Shown here: piece by piece, positions 57,855 to 64,000 of the stretch
How positions within the stretch are numbered: the first letter of the stretch is position 1
Layout: each line of letters opens with the position of its first letter
NCBI RefSeq assembly: GCF_009674495.1
Contig: NZ_WKJN01000025.1
Location: 1-64,000 of the forward strand
From: Duganella alba
Lineage (GTDB): Bacteria > Pseudomonadota > Gammaproteobacteria > Burkholderiales > Burkholderiaceae_D
Direction: 5' to 3'
DNA: 64,000 bases
Notes under the pieces: generated by a model
What the model was told of the DNA's origin: nothing
Databases searched by the model: none
Seen by the model: the letters and a program-made list of their open reading frames with translations, nothing else
Program-made: the position numbers and the translations under genes

Positions 57855-58916
57855 TTATGCTGGGTCGGAGTCGACCGGGAAGCCTTCGATTTTCCAGCGC
57901 AGCATGCCGCCGGCAAGGTTGGCGACTTTGGTGAAACCGGCCTTGGTCAGCAGCACGCTGGCTTGCGCCGAACGCACGCCGGAACGGCAGACGGCAACAA
58001 TCGGCTGCGCGCGGTCGAATTCGGCCATGCGCTCGGTCAGCTGCGACAGGGGCACCAGCGTGGCGCCATGCAGGTGGCCCAGGCGGTCGATGAATTCCGG
58101 CGCTTCGCGCACGTCGACGATCTGCACCTTGCTCTGTTGTTCCAGCAAGGCCATCGGCTCGATTTCCCATACACCGCTGAAGCGCAAAGTCAGCGGCGCC
58201 CAGTCCGGCGCGTCGGTCGGCGCGTCGCCTTGCGGCTGGCCGCAGCGCAGGTTGGCCGGCACCGCCACCGCCATCAGCTTTGGATGCGGCAGGTGCAGGT
58301 TGTTCATGTGGCCGGTGAAGTCGCCCACGTCCACATCGCCGCCCAGGCGCGGGTTGTAGCGCCGCTCCTCCGCCACGCTGGTGACGGTGATGCCACGATA
58401 GTCGTGGCCAGGGTAGAGCAGGCATGCGCCCGGCAAACTCAAAATCTGCTCATGCACCGAGGCGAACAGCTGCTGCGGGCTGCCTTGCTGGAAGTCGGTG
58501 CGGCCGCAGCCGCGGATCAGCAGGCTGTCGCCGGTGAAGGCCATGCTTTCGTCATCCAGCACATAGGTCAGGCAGCCGCTGGTGTGACCGGGCGTGGCGC
58601 GCACCGTCAGGTGGCGGGCGCCGAAATCGATGCGGTCGCCGTGCTGCAGGGCGGTGTCGGCCTCGGTGGTGCCGGCGGCGGCCGAGATGGCGATGCGGCT
58701 GCCGCTGCGCTGGCGCAAACGCCAGGCGCCGGTGACGTGGTCGGCGTGGACGTGGGTGTCCAGCGTGGCCACCAGCTTCAGGCCCAGTTCTTGCAACAGC
58801 GCCAGGTCGCGCGGCACCTGTTCGTAGACCGGATCGATCAGCAGCGCCTCGCCGCCGTCACCCAGCAGATAGGTGTAGGTGGAGGAGGTCGGATCGAACA
58901 ATTGGCGGAAGATCAT
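57855..58916 (-). CDS. persulfide dioxygenase (ETHE1-like) fused to rhodanese
   Basis: A 353-residue fusion. Residues about 1-235 form a metallo-beta-lactamase-fold persulfide dioxygenase with THVHADHVTG (54-63), ATPGHTSGCLTY, FTGDSLLIRGCGRTDF and LLYPGHDYRG. Residues about 250-350 form a rhodanese with VDVREAPEFIDRL and the catalytic loop VAVCRSGVRSA. The fusion would oxidise glutathione persulfide to sulfite and use the rhodanese to pass sulfur from thiosulfate, detoxifying sulfide. Such PRF fusions are known in Burkholderia. The ATG at 58916 lacks a clear ribosome site. Convergent with hemY. Confidence 0.92.
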   Translation of the reverse strand: MIFRQLFDPTSSTYTYLLGDGGEALLIDPVYEQVPRDLALLQELGLKLVATLDTHVHADHVTGAWRLRQRSGSRIAISAAAGTTEADTALQHGDRIDFGARHLTVRATPGHTSGCLTYVLDDESMAFTGDSLLIRGCGRTDFQQGSPQQLFASVHEQILSLPGACLLYPGHDYRGITVTSVAEERRYNPRLGGDVDVGDFTGHMNNLHLPHPKLMAVAVPANLRCGQPQGDAPTDAPDWAPLTLRFSGVWEIEPMALLEQQSKVQIVDVREAPEFIDRLGHLHGATLVPLSQLTERMAEFDRAQPIVAVCRSGVRSAQASVLLTKAGFTKVANLAGGMLRWKIEGFPVDSDPA

Positions 58917-59204
58917 AATTCGGTGGCTGAATAAGAACAGCCCTCATCATAACAAATGTTCAACGGTGTTGCGCCGCACAAGCCGCCTGTACTTCGATAT
59001 AACGTCAAGGATTCGCCATACAGCCTTTACCTACACGCTGATTTTTGTCAGATTGGCATTTGGGCGAAACGTGGGCGAAAATCGTAGAACCTCCCTCAGA
59101 GGTGGTCGAAGTGATAAAGTGTGAATCTTTCACGAAGGCAAGCTGCTATCCTAAACGCCGACAGCCGAGTTCGGCCAAGAGCTGTCTGTCGCTTTAAAAA
59201 TTAT

Positions 59205-59600
59205 ATGAATTCGAACTCAACAGAAGGCTGCACCCCGGCACAAAACCGTGCAGAACTTGAGCAGCGATATGCTGCTGGGGAGCGATACTTTCCGGCCACC
59301 GACCTTAGCGAAGCGGACCTTTCTGGAATCGAGTTGGATGGTGCTGACTTCGAAAAGCATTCTTGGTTTCACAGCGCAGATTTTTCGGGGGCAAGCTTAC
59401 GTGGCACGAGCTTTAGGGAGTGCAATCTTAAGTGCGTTAATTTTTCGAATGCCGACCTGACTGATGCCATCCTTGAGTCCGCTGCAATCGAATTGATCAA
59501 GACTAACGGAGCGTTGACGGAGAACGTTAAAGTCCGAGGGGCAACATTTTATGGCTGCGAACTTGCCGATGGCGATATGCTGCCATCATGGGAATGGTAG
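59205..59600 (+). CDS. pentapeptide-repeat protein
   Basis: A 131-residue protein. A helical N-terminus (TPAQNRAELEQRYAAGERYF) is followed by tandem A(D/N)LXX repeats: TDLSE, ADLSG, IELDG, ADFEK, ADFSG, ASLRG, TSFRE, CNLKC, VNFSN, ADLTD, AILES. They would form a short right-handed quadrilateral helix. It lacks the length of Qnr-type topoisomerase protectors (about 215), so function is open. The start is the ATG at 59205; earlier codons in frame have no support. G+C is already lower than in the haem region, and it sits next to an IS remnant. Confidence 0.8.
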   Translation: MNSNSTEGCTPAQNRAELEQRYAAGERYFPATDLSEADLSGIELDGADFEKHSWFHSADFSGASLRGTSFRECNLKCVNFSNADLTDAILESAAIELIKTNGALTENVKVRGATFYGCELADGDMLPSWEW

Positions 59601-59623
59601 GTTGGCGTGTGTCGGCTGCGGAT

Positions 59624-60150
59624 TCAACTGATCGACGCAACGCACTCTTCAAATTTGTGAGCCGGTGTCTGGTAGTGTAATGTTTTCCTAGGGCGCTCGT
59701 TCAATCTTCTGGCTATCTCGTCCAAGTTCTCTTGCGAGTAGGTAGAAAGGTCCAGTCCCTTGGGAAAATATTGCCGCAGTAGTCCATTCGTATTTTCGTT
59801 GGAACCTCGCTGCCAAGGATTCTGTGGGTCGCAGAAGTAGACTTGAATTTCGGTCGCCATGGTAAATCGCTTGTGGCCGGCCATCTCCTTGCCCCGGTCC
59901 CAGGTCAGCGATTTATAAAGCTCATGCGGCAATCTCTTGGCGTTGTCGATCAGAGCATTCACCACCGTCGCAGTATCTTTGCCATCCACTTTCACTAACA
60001 TGACATAGCGAGTTTGGCGTTCGACCAAGGTCGCAATCTGGCTGTTGTGACTGCCGAATAATAAATCACCTTCCCAGTGCCCTGACACCGCCCGATCCTC
60101 GGCAGTTGCCGGCCGTTCGCTGATCGATATCGCATCGTAGATCCTGCCGT
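59624..60150 (-). pseudogene. IS30-family transposase, 5'-truncated remnant
   Basis: The C-terminal half of an IS30 transposase reads leftward. DDE motifs are SGHWEGDLLFG (first Asp), LTWDRGKEMAGHKRF (second Asp) and DPQNPWQRGSNENTNG with RQYFPKG (Glu region), followed by LNERPRKTLHYQTP. The frame continues back through GRIYDAISISERP to about 60150 and reaches a stop at 60176-60178, so the N-terminal helix-turn-helix half is missing. It is not mobile alone. The left IS end should lie between 59600 and 59625; no right end is seen. Confidence 0.82.
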
Positions 60151-60395
60151 GGTTACCGATGCAATGATCAACAGTTTACAGCGAATCCACGTTTGGCCGA
60201 TCTACCGGAGCTGCAGCATCGCCACAGCTTGGTGTTTCCAAAACGCCGACTGGGTGACCACGGCCGCCAAAGCACGCCAAGTCCTGACCGAAAAGCTGAA
60301 AAAAATGAATGCACCCGTAACCTGTTTTAGTCCCGGGATTGTACTGGTTTCCATGTGGAATTATAATTATCTTTTTTGATACCCTTGGAGTGAAA
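60151..60395. other. junction without a recognisable gene
   Basis: About 245 bases between the IS30 remnant and the next gene. A 76-codon open frame exists on the plus strand (from 60149) and overlapping ones on the minus strand, but none shows conserved character or a ribosome site. AAAAGCTGAAAAAAATGAA and a drop to AT-rich sequence mark the right end, so this looks like a scar. Confidence 0.5.
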
Positions 60396-61178
60396 GTGGA
60401 CGATTTGGTTAAAAGCGTGAAGGCCCAATTGTACGATCGACTGAGTAGCCCCCTACTGTTCACTTTTTTCGCTTCATTAGTCGCTTGGAATTATCGTGCG
60501 GTTTTAATTGTGGTTTCCTCGCTTTCTCCTTCAGACAAATTCCTTTCTCTTGATCTGCTCAGTTTAGGATGGGAGCATCAAGAACTGTATTGGCCTCTTC
60601 ATCTGTTCATATTTCCGATCACGACGTCAGCGGTATATATTTTTGCTTTGCCGTGGGCAGAGAAGTTTGTCTTTGAATACACGCTTCAGCGGAAGAAGGA
60701 TTTGAAGATTGCAAGACAGAAGATAGAAGATGAGACTCCGATGTCAAATGAGGAAGCCCGTGAGCTTCGGAACTTAGGCGAGGTCGCCTCTAAAGAGTAC
60801 GATGCAATTATAAAAAGAAGGCAAGAAGAAATTGCCGCGCTTAAAGTGGAAATCAGTGAACTGAAGGAGCAGATTAGAGTCCTTACGGCAAAGCCGACTA
60901 CCTCAGAAAATTCGAACGTACTGTCCGTGCCGCAGAGGGTGTTATTAGCTCAGATCTACAAGATGGGGGGCAGCGGTGTTGCAAAGTACGCCCTGTTTAA
61001 GGACCTCTCCGATGACGAGCGCCTCAAACTCCAGTACAACATTGATGAGTTAAGCAGACTGGAAATGATCAGCGAGAATACGAGTTACGAAGATGAGCAA
61101 GACGATCACGGATATGAAGCAATTGGGCTCACGGCCCTAGGTCGAAAGTACTTGGTGGAGAACGACTCAGGTGGTTAG
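60396..61178 (+). CDS. two-TM / coiled-coil / winged-helix protein of unknown function
   Basis: A 260-residue AT-rich gene product. The N-terminus DDLVKSVKAQLYDRLSSPLL leads into two membrane segments (about 19-42 and 65-95, with LVAWNYRAVLIVVSS and FIFPITTSAVYIFALPWAEK). A long coiled coil runs about 100-175 (KSNEEARELRNLGE-type, then EEIAALKVEISELKEQIRVL), and a C-terminal domain with AQIYKMGGSGVAKYALFKDL and GLTALGRKYL resembles a winged helix. The start is GTG at 60396 with GGAG nearby; GTG at 60390 is an alternative. It resembles, from memory, an uncharacterised membrane family with an SxPxxxxFxxSxxxWNY motif found near mobile elements. Confidence 0.72.
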   Translation: MDDLVKSVKAQLYDRLSSPLLFTFFASLVAWNYRAVLIVVSSLSPSDKFLSLDLLSLGWEHQELYWPLHLFIFPITTSAVYIFALPWAEKFVFEYTLQRKKDLKIARQKIEDETPMSNEEARELRNLGEVASKEYDAIIKRRQEEIAALKVEISELKEQIRVLTAKPTTSENSNVLSVPQRVLLAQIYKMGGSGVAKYALFKDLSDDERLKLQYNIDELSRLEMISENTSYEDEQDDHGYEAIGLTALGRKYLVENDSGG

Positions 61179-61261
61179 GCCGGCGTAGCTGATTAAGTTG
61201 ACTTCTACATGGCTTGGTATTTGATGCAAAAAAATTTCACATCTTTTCGCTAATCTTCTGA

Positions 61262-61334
61262 TATATTGCTCGCACACGGGGATTCGTTCGCCCGGAGAAA
61301 AGTAAGCCCACCGCCGCAAGGTCGTGGGCTTTTT
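61262..61334 (+). ncRNA. sRNA-like unit: -10 box and terminator, similar to the one before rpoD
   Basis: TATATT (61262-61267) then GCTCG, a small CGGG/CCCG hairpin, and a terminator stem AAGCCCAC (61304-61311) with GTGGGCTT (61324-61331) ending in five T. The predicted RNA is about 60 bases. Layout and ends match the unit at 45707-45863. No reading frame is convincing. Confidence 0.45.
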
Positions 61335-61390
61335 GCATTGGTGGGAACTGCTGGTAGACTTGTCCATTCAATAACCTTGGGAGATAAGTC

Positions 61391-61870
61391 GTGAACGAAA
61401 TAGTTTCTATATCCTATTTGCTAAAACAGCAGAACGCGGTTGACGCCATTGCAGAGCGCGTTCGAGAGATAGTCTTAGCGAACAACAAGCACCCCAACGA
61501 CTCCATTGGTAAGCATGTCAACTTTATGCCGGCGCCGGATGGCAGTAGTGATTTCCAAGCGACTCTGCATCGTCGCACCATCCGATTTAAACTAGTGCAC
61601 GCCCTCATCCCCGACGGTTCTGGACAAGAGCTTATAGGTCAGTATGAGTGGTATTTTGTCGATGGGGAGGGAGATCAAACCCTTGTTGGCGAAGGAATTC
61701 AATTGCATGATTCCCGTTTCGTTTTGAGCCCAGCTGGGACCTTCAATGAAGTTTACGCCGGTATGCAACCTTCTGAGGAAATGGCTGTGTTTTCGGTATT
61801 CGCGAGGGCTGCCGTCACGGCCATCCAGAAGTCGTTGAAAGTGGTCCAAAAGCATTCAAACCAAGGCTAG
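61391..61870 (+). CDS. hypothetical protein of the accessory region
   Basis: A 159-residue protein of moderate G+C with no signal or membrane segment. It starts at GTG 61391 with GGGAGAT upstream. It has an amphipathic helix near NAVDAIAERVREIVLANN and beta-type stretches (RTIRFKLVHALIPDG, LIGQYEWYFVDGEG). The C-terminal helix SVFARAAVTAIQKSLKVV might pack on the first. I recognise no family. A strong terminator follows, and the sRNA-like unit lies just upstream, so it is an independent unit. Confidence 0.6.
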   Translation: MNEIVSISYLLKQQNAVDAIAERVREIVLANNKHPNDSIGKHVNFMPAPDGSSDFQATLHRRTIRFKLVHALIPDGSGQELIGQYEWYFVDGEGDQTLVGEGIQLHDSRFVLSPAGTFNEVYAGMQPSEEMAVFSVFARAAVTAIQKSLKVVQKHSNQG

Positions 61871-61902
61871 ACTGAAACTTCGAGTGTGTTGGATCGATCG
61901 TT

Positions 61903-61929
61903 AGCGCCGCCTTTGAGGTGGCGCTTTCA
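61903..61929 (+). terminator. intrinsic terminator
   Basis: A ten-pair stem AGCGCCGCCT-TTG-AGGTGGCGCT (one G-T pair) followed by a T-rich tail. It ends the unit of the gene at 61391. Confidence 0.85.
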
Positions 61930-61939
61930 TTTTATGCCC

Positions 61940-62131
61940 ATGAATAAACTACACCGACGTGATCTGATAATTCGGTTGAGCGACGAGCGCGATGAAGGCT
62001 TGCTTGATCACATGGTGAACCAGTTGGTGGACGCCGAGCGTGCACGCGAGATCCTTCGCGCCAAGGGCTACGGCGCCAGCGGCATGACGGCCTGCGCCAC
62101 GGCGGGACAGGTGCCTGCTGCGACGCGATGA
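61940..62131 (+). CDS. small hypothetical protein (phage-type)
   Basis: A 63-residue charged protein (MNKLHRRDLIIRLSDERDEG, then VDAERAREILRAKGYG). An ATG six bases upstream is also possible. The AREILRAKGYG end recalls small helical proteins next to lysis genes in Burkholderiales prophages, but that is from memory only. No ribosome site is strong. It is followed by the IS3 scar. Confidence 0.45.
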   Translation: MNKLHRRDLIIRLSDERDEGLLDHMVNQLVDAERAREILRAKGYGASGMTACATAGQVPAATR

Positions 62132-62175
62132 TGAGCATAAAGCCCGCCCAACATCGATCCTGGCAATACGCTTCA

Positions 62176-62357
62176 TCAGGGCAATTTGAGCTGATAGGGG
62201 TCTGAGCGTGAGTTAAGAACGACTTCCTCGATAAGTTTGTCAACTTTATAAACCCTAAACGTTACGGGCCACCGGCTAGTAGTTTCAAGTTCGATTGAAT
62301 TGCTCATACTCGGGGGTACTCGCAAATTCAAATACGTAGCATACTTCGCCCGACCCT
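62176..62357 (-). pseudogene. 3' fragment of an unknown gene cut by the IS3 element
   Basis: The frame reads leftward from the left IS end to a TGA stop at 62176 and ends RSDPYQLKLP. The last 59 residues have alternating strand character (YLNLRVPP, RWPVTFRVYKVDKL). The only upstream in-frame start (62382) lies inside the IS terminal repeat, so the native 5' part has been lost. Not identified. Confidence 0.45.
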
Positions 62358-62392
62358 GAATCGCCACGAGTATTGTAGACACTCCTGAGCCA
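62358..62392 (+). repeat. left terminal inverted repeat of the IS3 element
   Basis: It begins TGAATCGCCACGAGT, then shares TAGACAC and GAGCC with the reverse complement of the right end, differing only in two four-base blocks. Confidence 0.85.
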
Positions 62393-62414
62393 TAATTTAG
62401 GCAAAGGAGAAATC

Positions 62415-62693
62415 ATGAGTGGGAAGCGTTACACCGAAGAATTTAAGGTCGCGGCGGTCAAGCAGGTTGTTGAACGCGGACACCCAGCAGCCGAGGTCGC
62501 TGAGCGGCTTGGCGTCAGTATCCACAGCATCTATGCATGGACAAAGCGGTATAGCGTGCCCGAAGTTGAACGCACGGCCCAGGATGCCCAATCTGACGAG
62601 ATGCGGCGACTGAAGGCCGAATTGAAACGCGTGACCGAGGAGCGTGATATCTTGAAAAAGGCCGCGGTGTACTTTGCCAAGACGTCCGGGTAA
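62415..62693 (+). CDS. IS3-family transposase OrfA
   Basis: A 92-residue helix-turn-helix protein that binds the IS ends. It starts MSGKRYTEEFKVAAVKQVVE, followed by AAEVAERLGVSIHSIYAWTK and a leucine-zipper-like tail (MRRLKAELKRVTEERDILKK). AAAGGAGAAATC precedes the ATG. The slippery GAAAAAG at 62654-62660 would let ribosomes shift -1 to make the OrfAB transposase. Confidence 0.9.
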   Translation: MSGKRYTEEFKVAAVKQVVERGHPAAEVAERLGVSIHSIYAWTKRYSVPEVERTAQDAQSDEMRRLKAELKRVTEERDILKKAAVYFAKTSG

Positions 62694-62731
62694 GGTACGC
62701 CTTCATTCAGGAAGTACAGGACGAATTTCCG

Positions 62732-63562
62732 GTGCGGCGCTTGTGCAAGATGATGGGAGTTCATCCCAGCGGCTTCTATGCGTGGTGCGTTGAGCCAGAA
62801 AGCAAGCGGGCCAAGGAAGACAAGCGCCTGCTCGGCCACATTAAGCAGTCATGGCTGGAAAGCGGCGCGGTCTACGGCTACCGCAAGGTATCCGACGACC
62901 TGCGCGACCTGGGCGAGCGATGCGGCATCAATCGTGTTCACCGCATCATGCGCGCGGCGGGGCTGCGCTCGCAGACCGGATATGGCAAGCGCAAGTGGAA
63001 GGGCGGCGTGCCATCGGTGGTGGCGCCGAATCATCTGCAGCGGCAATTTGATGTAGTTGAGCCAAACCGGGTCTGGGTGACGGACATAACCTACATTCGA
63101 ACCCATGAAGGTTGGCTATACCTGGCAGTTGTACTCGACTTGTTTTCGCGCCAGGTTGTCGGGTGGTCGATGAGTTCACGGATTGATACGGAGCTGGCGA
63201 CGAATACGCTGCTGATGGCGGTTTGGCGACGCAAGCCGGTCGAGCCTGTGATGGTTCATTCGGATCAGGGCTCGCAGTTCACCAGCAAAGACTGGCGTGA
63301 CTTCTTGACGGCGCATCGGCTGGAGCCAAGCATGAGCCGGCGTGGAAACTGTCACGACAATGCAGTCGCTGAAAGTTTCTTCCAGCTTCTAAAACGCGAG
63401 CGCGTCAAGCGCAAGACCTATGCAACCAGGGACGACGCCAGGCAGGACATCTTCGACTACATCGAGATGTTCTACAATCCGAAGCGCCGTCACGGATTTA
63501 ATGACAGGCTTTCGCCAGCGGAGTTTGAGCGAAGGCATTTTGAACGGCTCGCGGGTGTCTAG
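62732..63562 (+). CDS. IS3-family transposase OrfB (DDE integrase domain)
   Basis: A 276-residue rve-type integrase, one base behind the OrfA frame. Upstream in this frame YAFIQEVQDEFPVRRLCKMM continues it back to the slippery site, so it is normally made as a fusion. The HTH_21 part has YGYRKVSDDLRDLG. The DDE triad is WVTDITYIRTHEGWLYLAVV (Asp), MVHSDQGSQFTSKDW (Asp) and HDNAVAESFFQLLKRE (Glu). Intact, so the element could still be active. Confidence 0.9.
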   Translation: MRRLCKMMGVHPSGFYAWCVEPESKRAKEDKRLLGHIKQSWLESGAVYGYRKVSDDLRDLGERCGINRVHRIMRAAGLRSQTGYGKRKWKGGVPSVVAPNHLQRQFDVVEPNRVWVTDITYIRTHEGWLYLAVVLDLFSRQVVGWSMSSRIDTELATNTLLMAVWRRKPVEPVMVHSDQGSQFTSKDWRDFLTAHRLEPSMSRRGNCHDNAVAESFFQLLKRERVKRKTYATRDDARQDIFDYIEMFYNPKRRHGFNDRLSPAEFERRHFERLAGV

Positions 63563-63580
63563 CAGACTCGTGGCGATTCA
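63546..63580 (-). repeat. right terminal inverted repeat of the IS3 element
   Basis: Reverse complement begins TGAATCGCCACGAGT and matches the left repeat. It overlaps the last codons of orfB. Confidence 0.85.
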
Positions 63581-63592
63581 GTGCGCGCGGCT

Positions 63593-63778
63593 GCTGGAAC
63601 CCTGGCGCGCAGCTGAAGACCGCGCGCGAGGAGGGCGCCGGGGCAAATCGCCCAGCAGCAGGCGGCCGCCAATGGCCAGCGCTTCGACGCGGCGCTGCAA
63701 CAGTTGGCCGGAGTGAAGGCGACGACGTGCGCGGACGCCATGCCCTACGTGAATCAGTTGTTGGAGAAGGTGCGATGA
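63593..63778 (+). pseudogene. phage i-spanin (Rz-like) remnant, 5'-truncated and frameshifted
   Basis: Two adjoining frames give AQLKTAREEGAG and then QIAQQQAAANGQRF and CADAMPYVNQLLEKVR, the coiled and C-terminal parts of an Rz-type lysis protein. They join if one G is removed from the GGGG at 63640-63643. The N-terminal membrane anchor is missing because the IS3 element ends at 63580. G+C is high, unlike the region left of the IS. Its stop overlaps the next ATG, the usual Rz-Rz1 spacing. Confidence 0.6.
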
Positions 63779-64000
63779 AAAAACAAGAACTTTCGATTAT
63801 TCGCAATTTCGCGCGCCGTGATGCTGGCCGGCTGCGGCAGCACGGCAGCGCCGGTCACCCAGCGCGTCGAGGTGCCTGTGTCGGTCTCGTGCATCAAGTC
63901 TGCCGATGTCCCGCGCAAGCTGGTCTACCAGTTCGACAAGCTGCTGGCGACGGCCGGCGACGGCGAGAAGGTGATTGCGCTGGCCAGCGACTGGCCCCGC
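63775..64000 (+). pseudogene. phage o-spanin (Rz1-like) lipoprotein gene, frameshifted, runs off the window
   Basis: From the ATG at 63775 the frame soon leaves the family sequence. One base over, an open frame from 63779 reads FRLFAISRAVMLAGCGS with a lipobox LAGC, then VTQRVEVPVSVSCIKSADVP and LVYQFDKLLATAGDGEKV to the edge. Dropping one A from AAAAAA (63778-63783) would rejoin ATG to the signal peptide. It may be a real decay or a sequencing slip. The 3' end is outside the window. Confidence 0.6.

Larger units (their letters stand above)
62358..63580 (+). mobile_element. complete IS3-family insertion sequence
   Basis: A 1223-bp element bounded by imperfect inverted repeats of 35 bp that both begin TGAATCGCCACGAGT. 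It holds two overlapping transposase frames, orfA and orfB, with a slippery GAAAAAG for -1 frameshifting. No direct target repeat is seen: the bases outside are CCC on the left and GTG on the right. The flanks also differ in composition, so the two sides probably do not derive from one insertion site. Confidence 0.88.

Noticed and set aside
58990-59080. GGGCGAAA direct repeats as a phage attachment site
   Set aside because: Only two short copies, with no integrase or matching site on the other side of the accessory region within the window.
59205-59600. Qnr-type quinolone resistance protein
   Set aside because: Pentapeptide repeats are present, but at 131 residues it is far shorter than Qnr and lacks the loops; a specific claim is not supported.
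60149-60379. 76-codon open frame after the IS30 remnant
   Set aside because: No ribosome site, no family character and mixed composition; treated as a scar.

Overview
The window reads as chromosome of a GC-rich betaproteobacterium, most likely Oxalobacteraceae (Massilia/Duganella/Janthinobacterium type). The grounds are high G+C with strongly GC-ending codons, a hemC-hemD-hemX-hemY cluster divergent from ppc, a PEP-CTERM protein, two phasin families, a small ProQ-type protein and an rpoD with a long Ala/Lys-rich N-terminus. The taxon is inferred from gene content and protein resemblance, not from a marker gene. No tRNA, rRNA or CRISPR array was seen.

Layout. 1-8 kb: partial rhlE, suhB, a membrane protein, a small winged-helix regulator, an orphan beta-propeller histidine kinase, trmJ plus a thioesterase. 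8-11 kb: a Tat-type small subunit with a GMC flavoprotein dehydrogenase, then a lipase. 11-17.5 kb: an operon of a PAS-PAS histidine kinase, a 1217-residue REC-REC-GAF-PAS-GGDEF-EAL-REC protein and a DUF1444 protein. 17.5-25 kb: housekeeping and stress genes (DOPA-dioxygenase-like, PhaF-like phasin, TetR, TPR protein, LOG, PEP-CTERM, YgjP-type peptidase, GST/LysR pair, a peroxiredoxin-AhpD fusion). 25-28 kb: complete molybdate operon modABC-modE with a candidate ModE operator. 28-45 kb: regulators, a degenerate inositol-phosphatase paralogue, KGG protein and second phasin, purU, yaeQ, amidohydrolase, Rpn nuclease, gabD, a serine-less alpha/beta hydrolase, GIN-domain protein, an RlmI lacking its catalytic domain, PilU-like ATPase, two multihaem cytochromes c, an RNase D-like exonuclease and ProQ. 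45.6-58.9 kb: rpoD with a structured leader, DUF1877, GFA, a degenerate histidine kinase, ppc, hemCDXY and a persulfide dioxygenase-rhodanese fusion.

From about 59 kb the character changes. G+C falls, an IS30 remnant appears, then an AT-rich two-TM/coiled-coil/winged-helix protein of unknown role, an sRNA-like element, an unknown 159-residue protein, a complete IS3-family element, and finally frameshifted remains of a phage spanin (Rz/Rz1) pair. This is an accessory/prophage edge that continues past the window.

Two genome-style traits stand out. Seven genes have a TAnnnT hexamer ending 6-7 bases before the start codon and no Shine-Dalgarno, which predicts leaderless mRNAs. All twelve convergent gene junctions lie between an 18-base overlap and a 14-base gap, several sharing a palindromic TTAA or CTAG stop. 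Several proteins are family members that have lost catalytic residues or domains: the IMPase paralogue, the alpha/beta hydrolase, the histidine kinase at 49.5 kb and the RlmI fragment.
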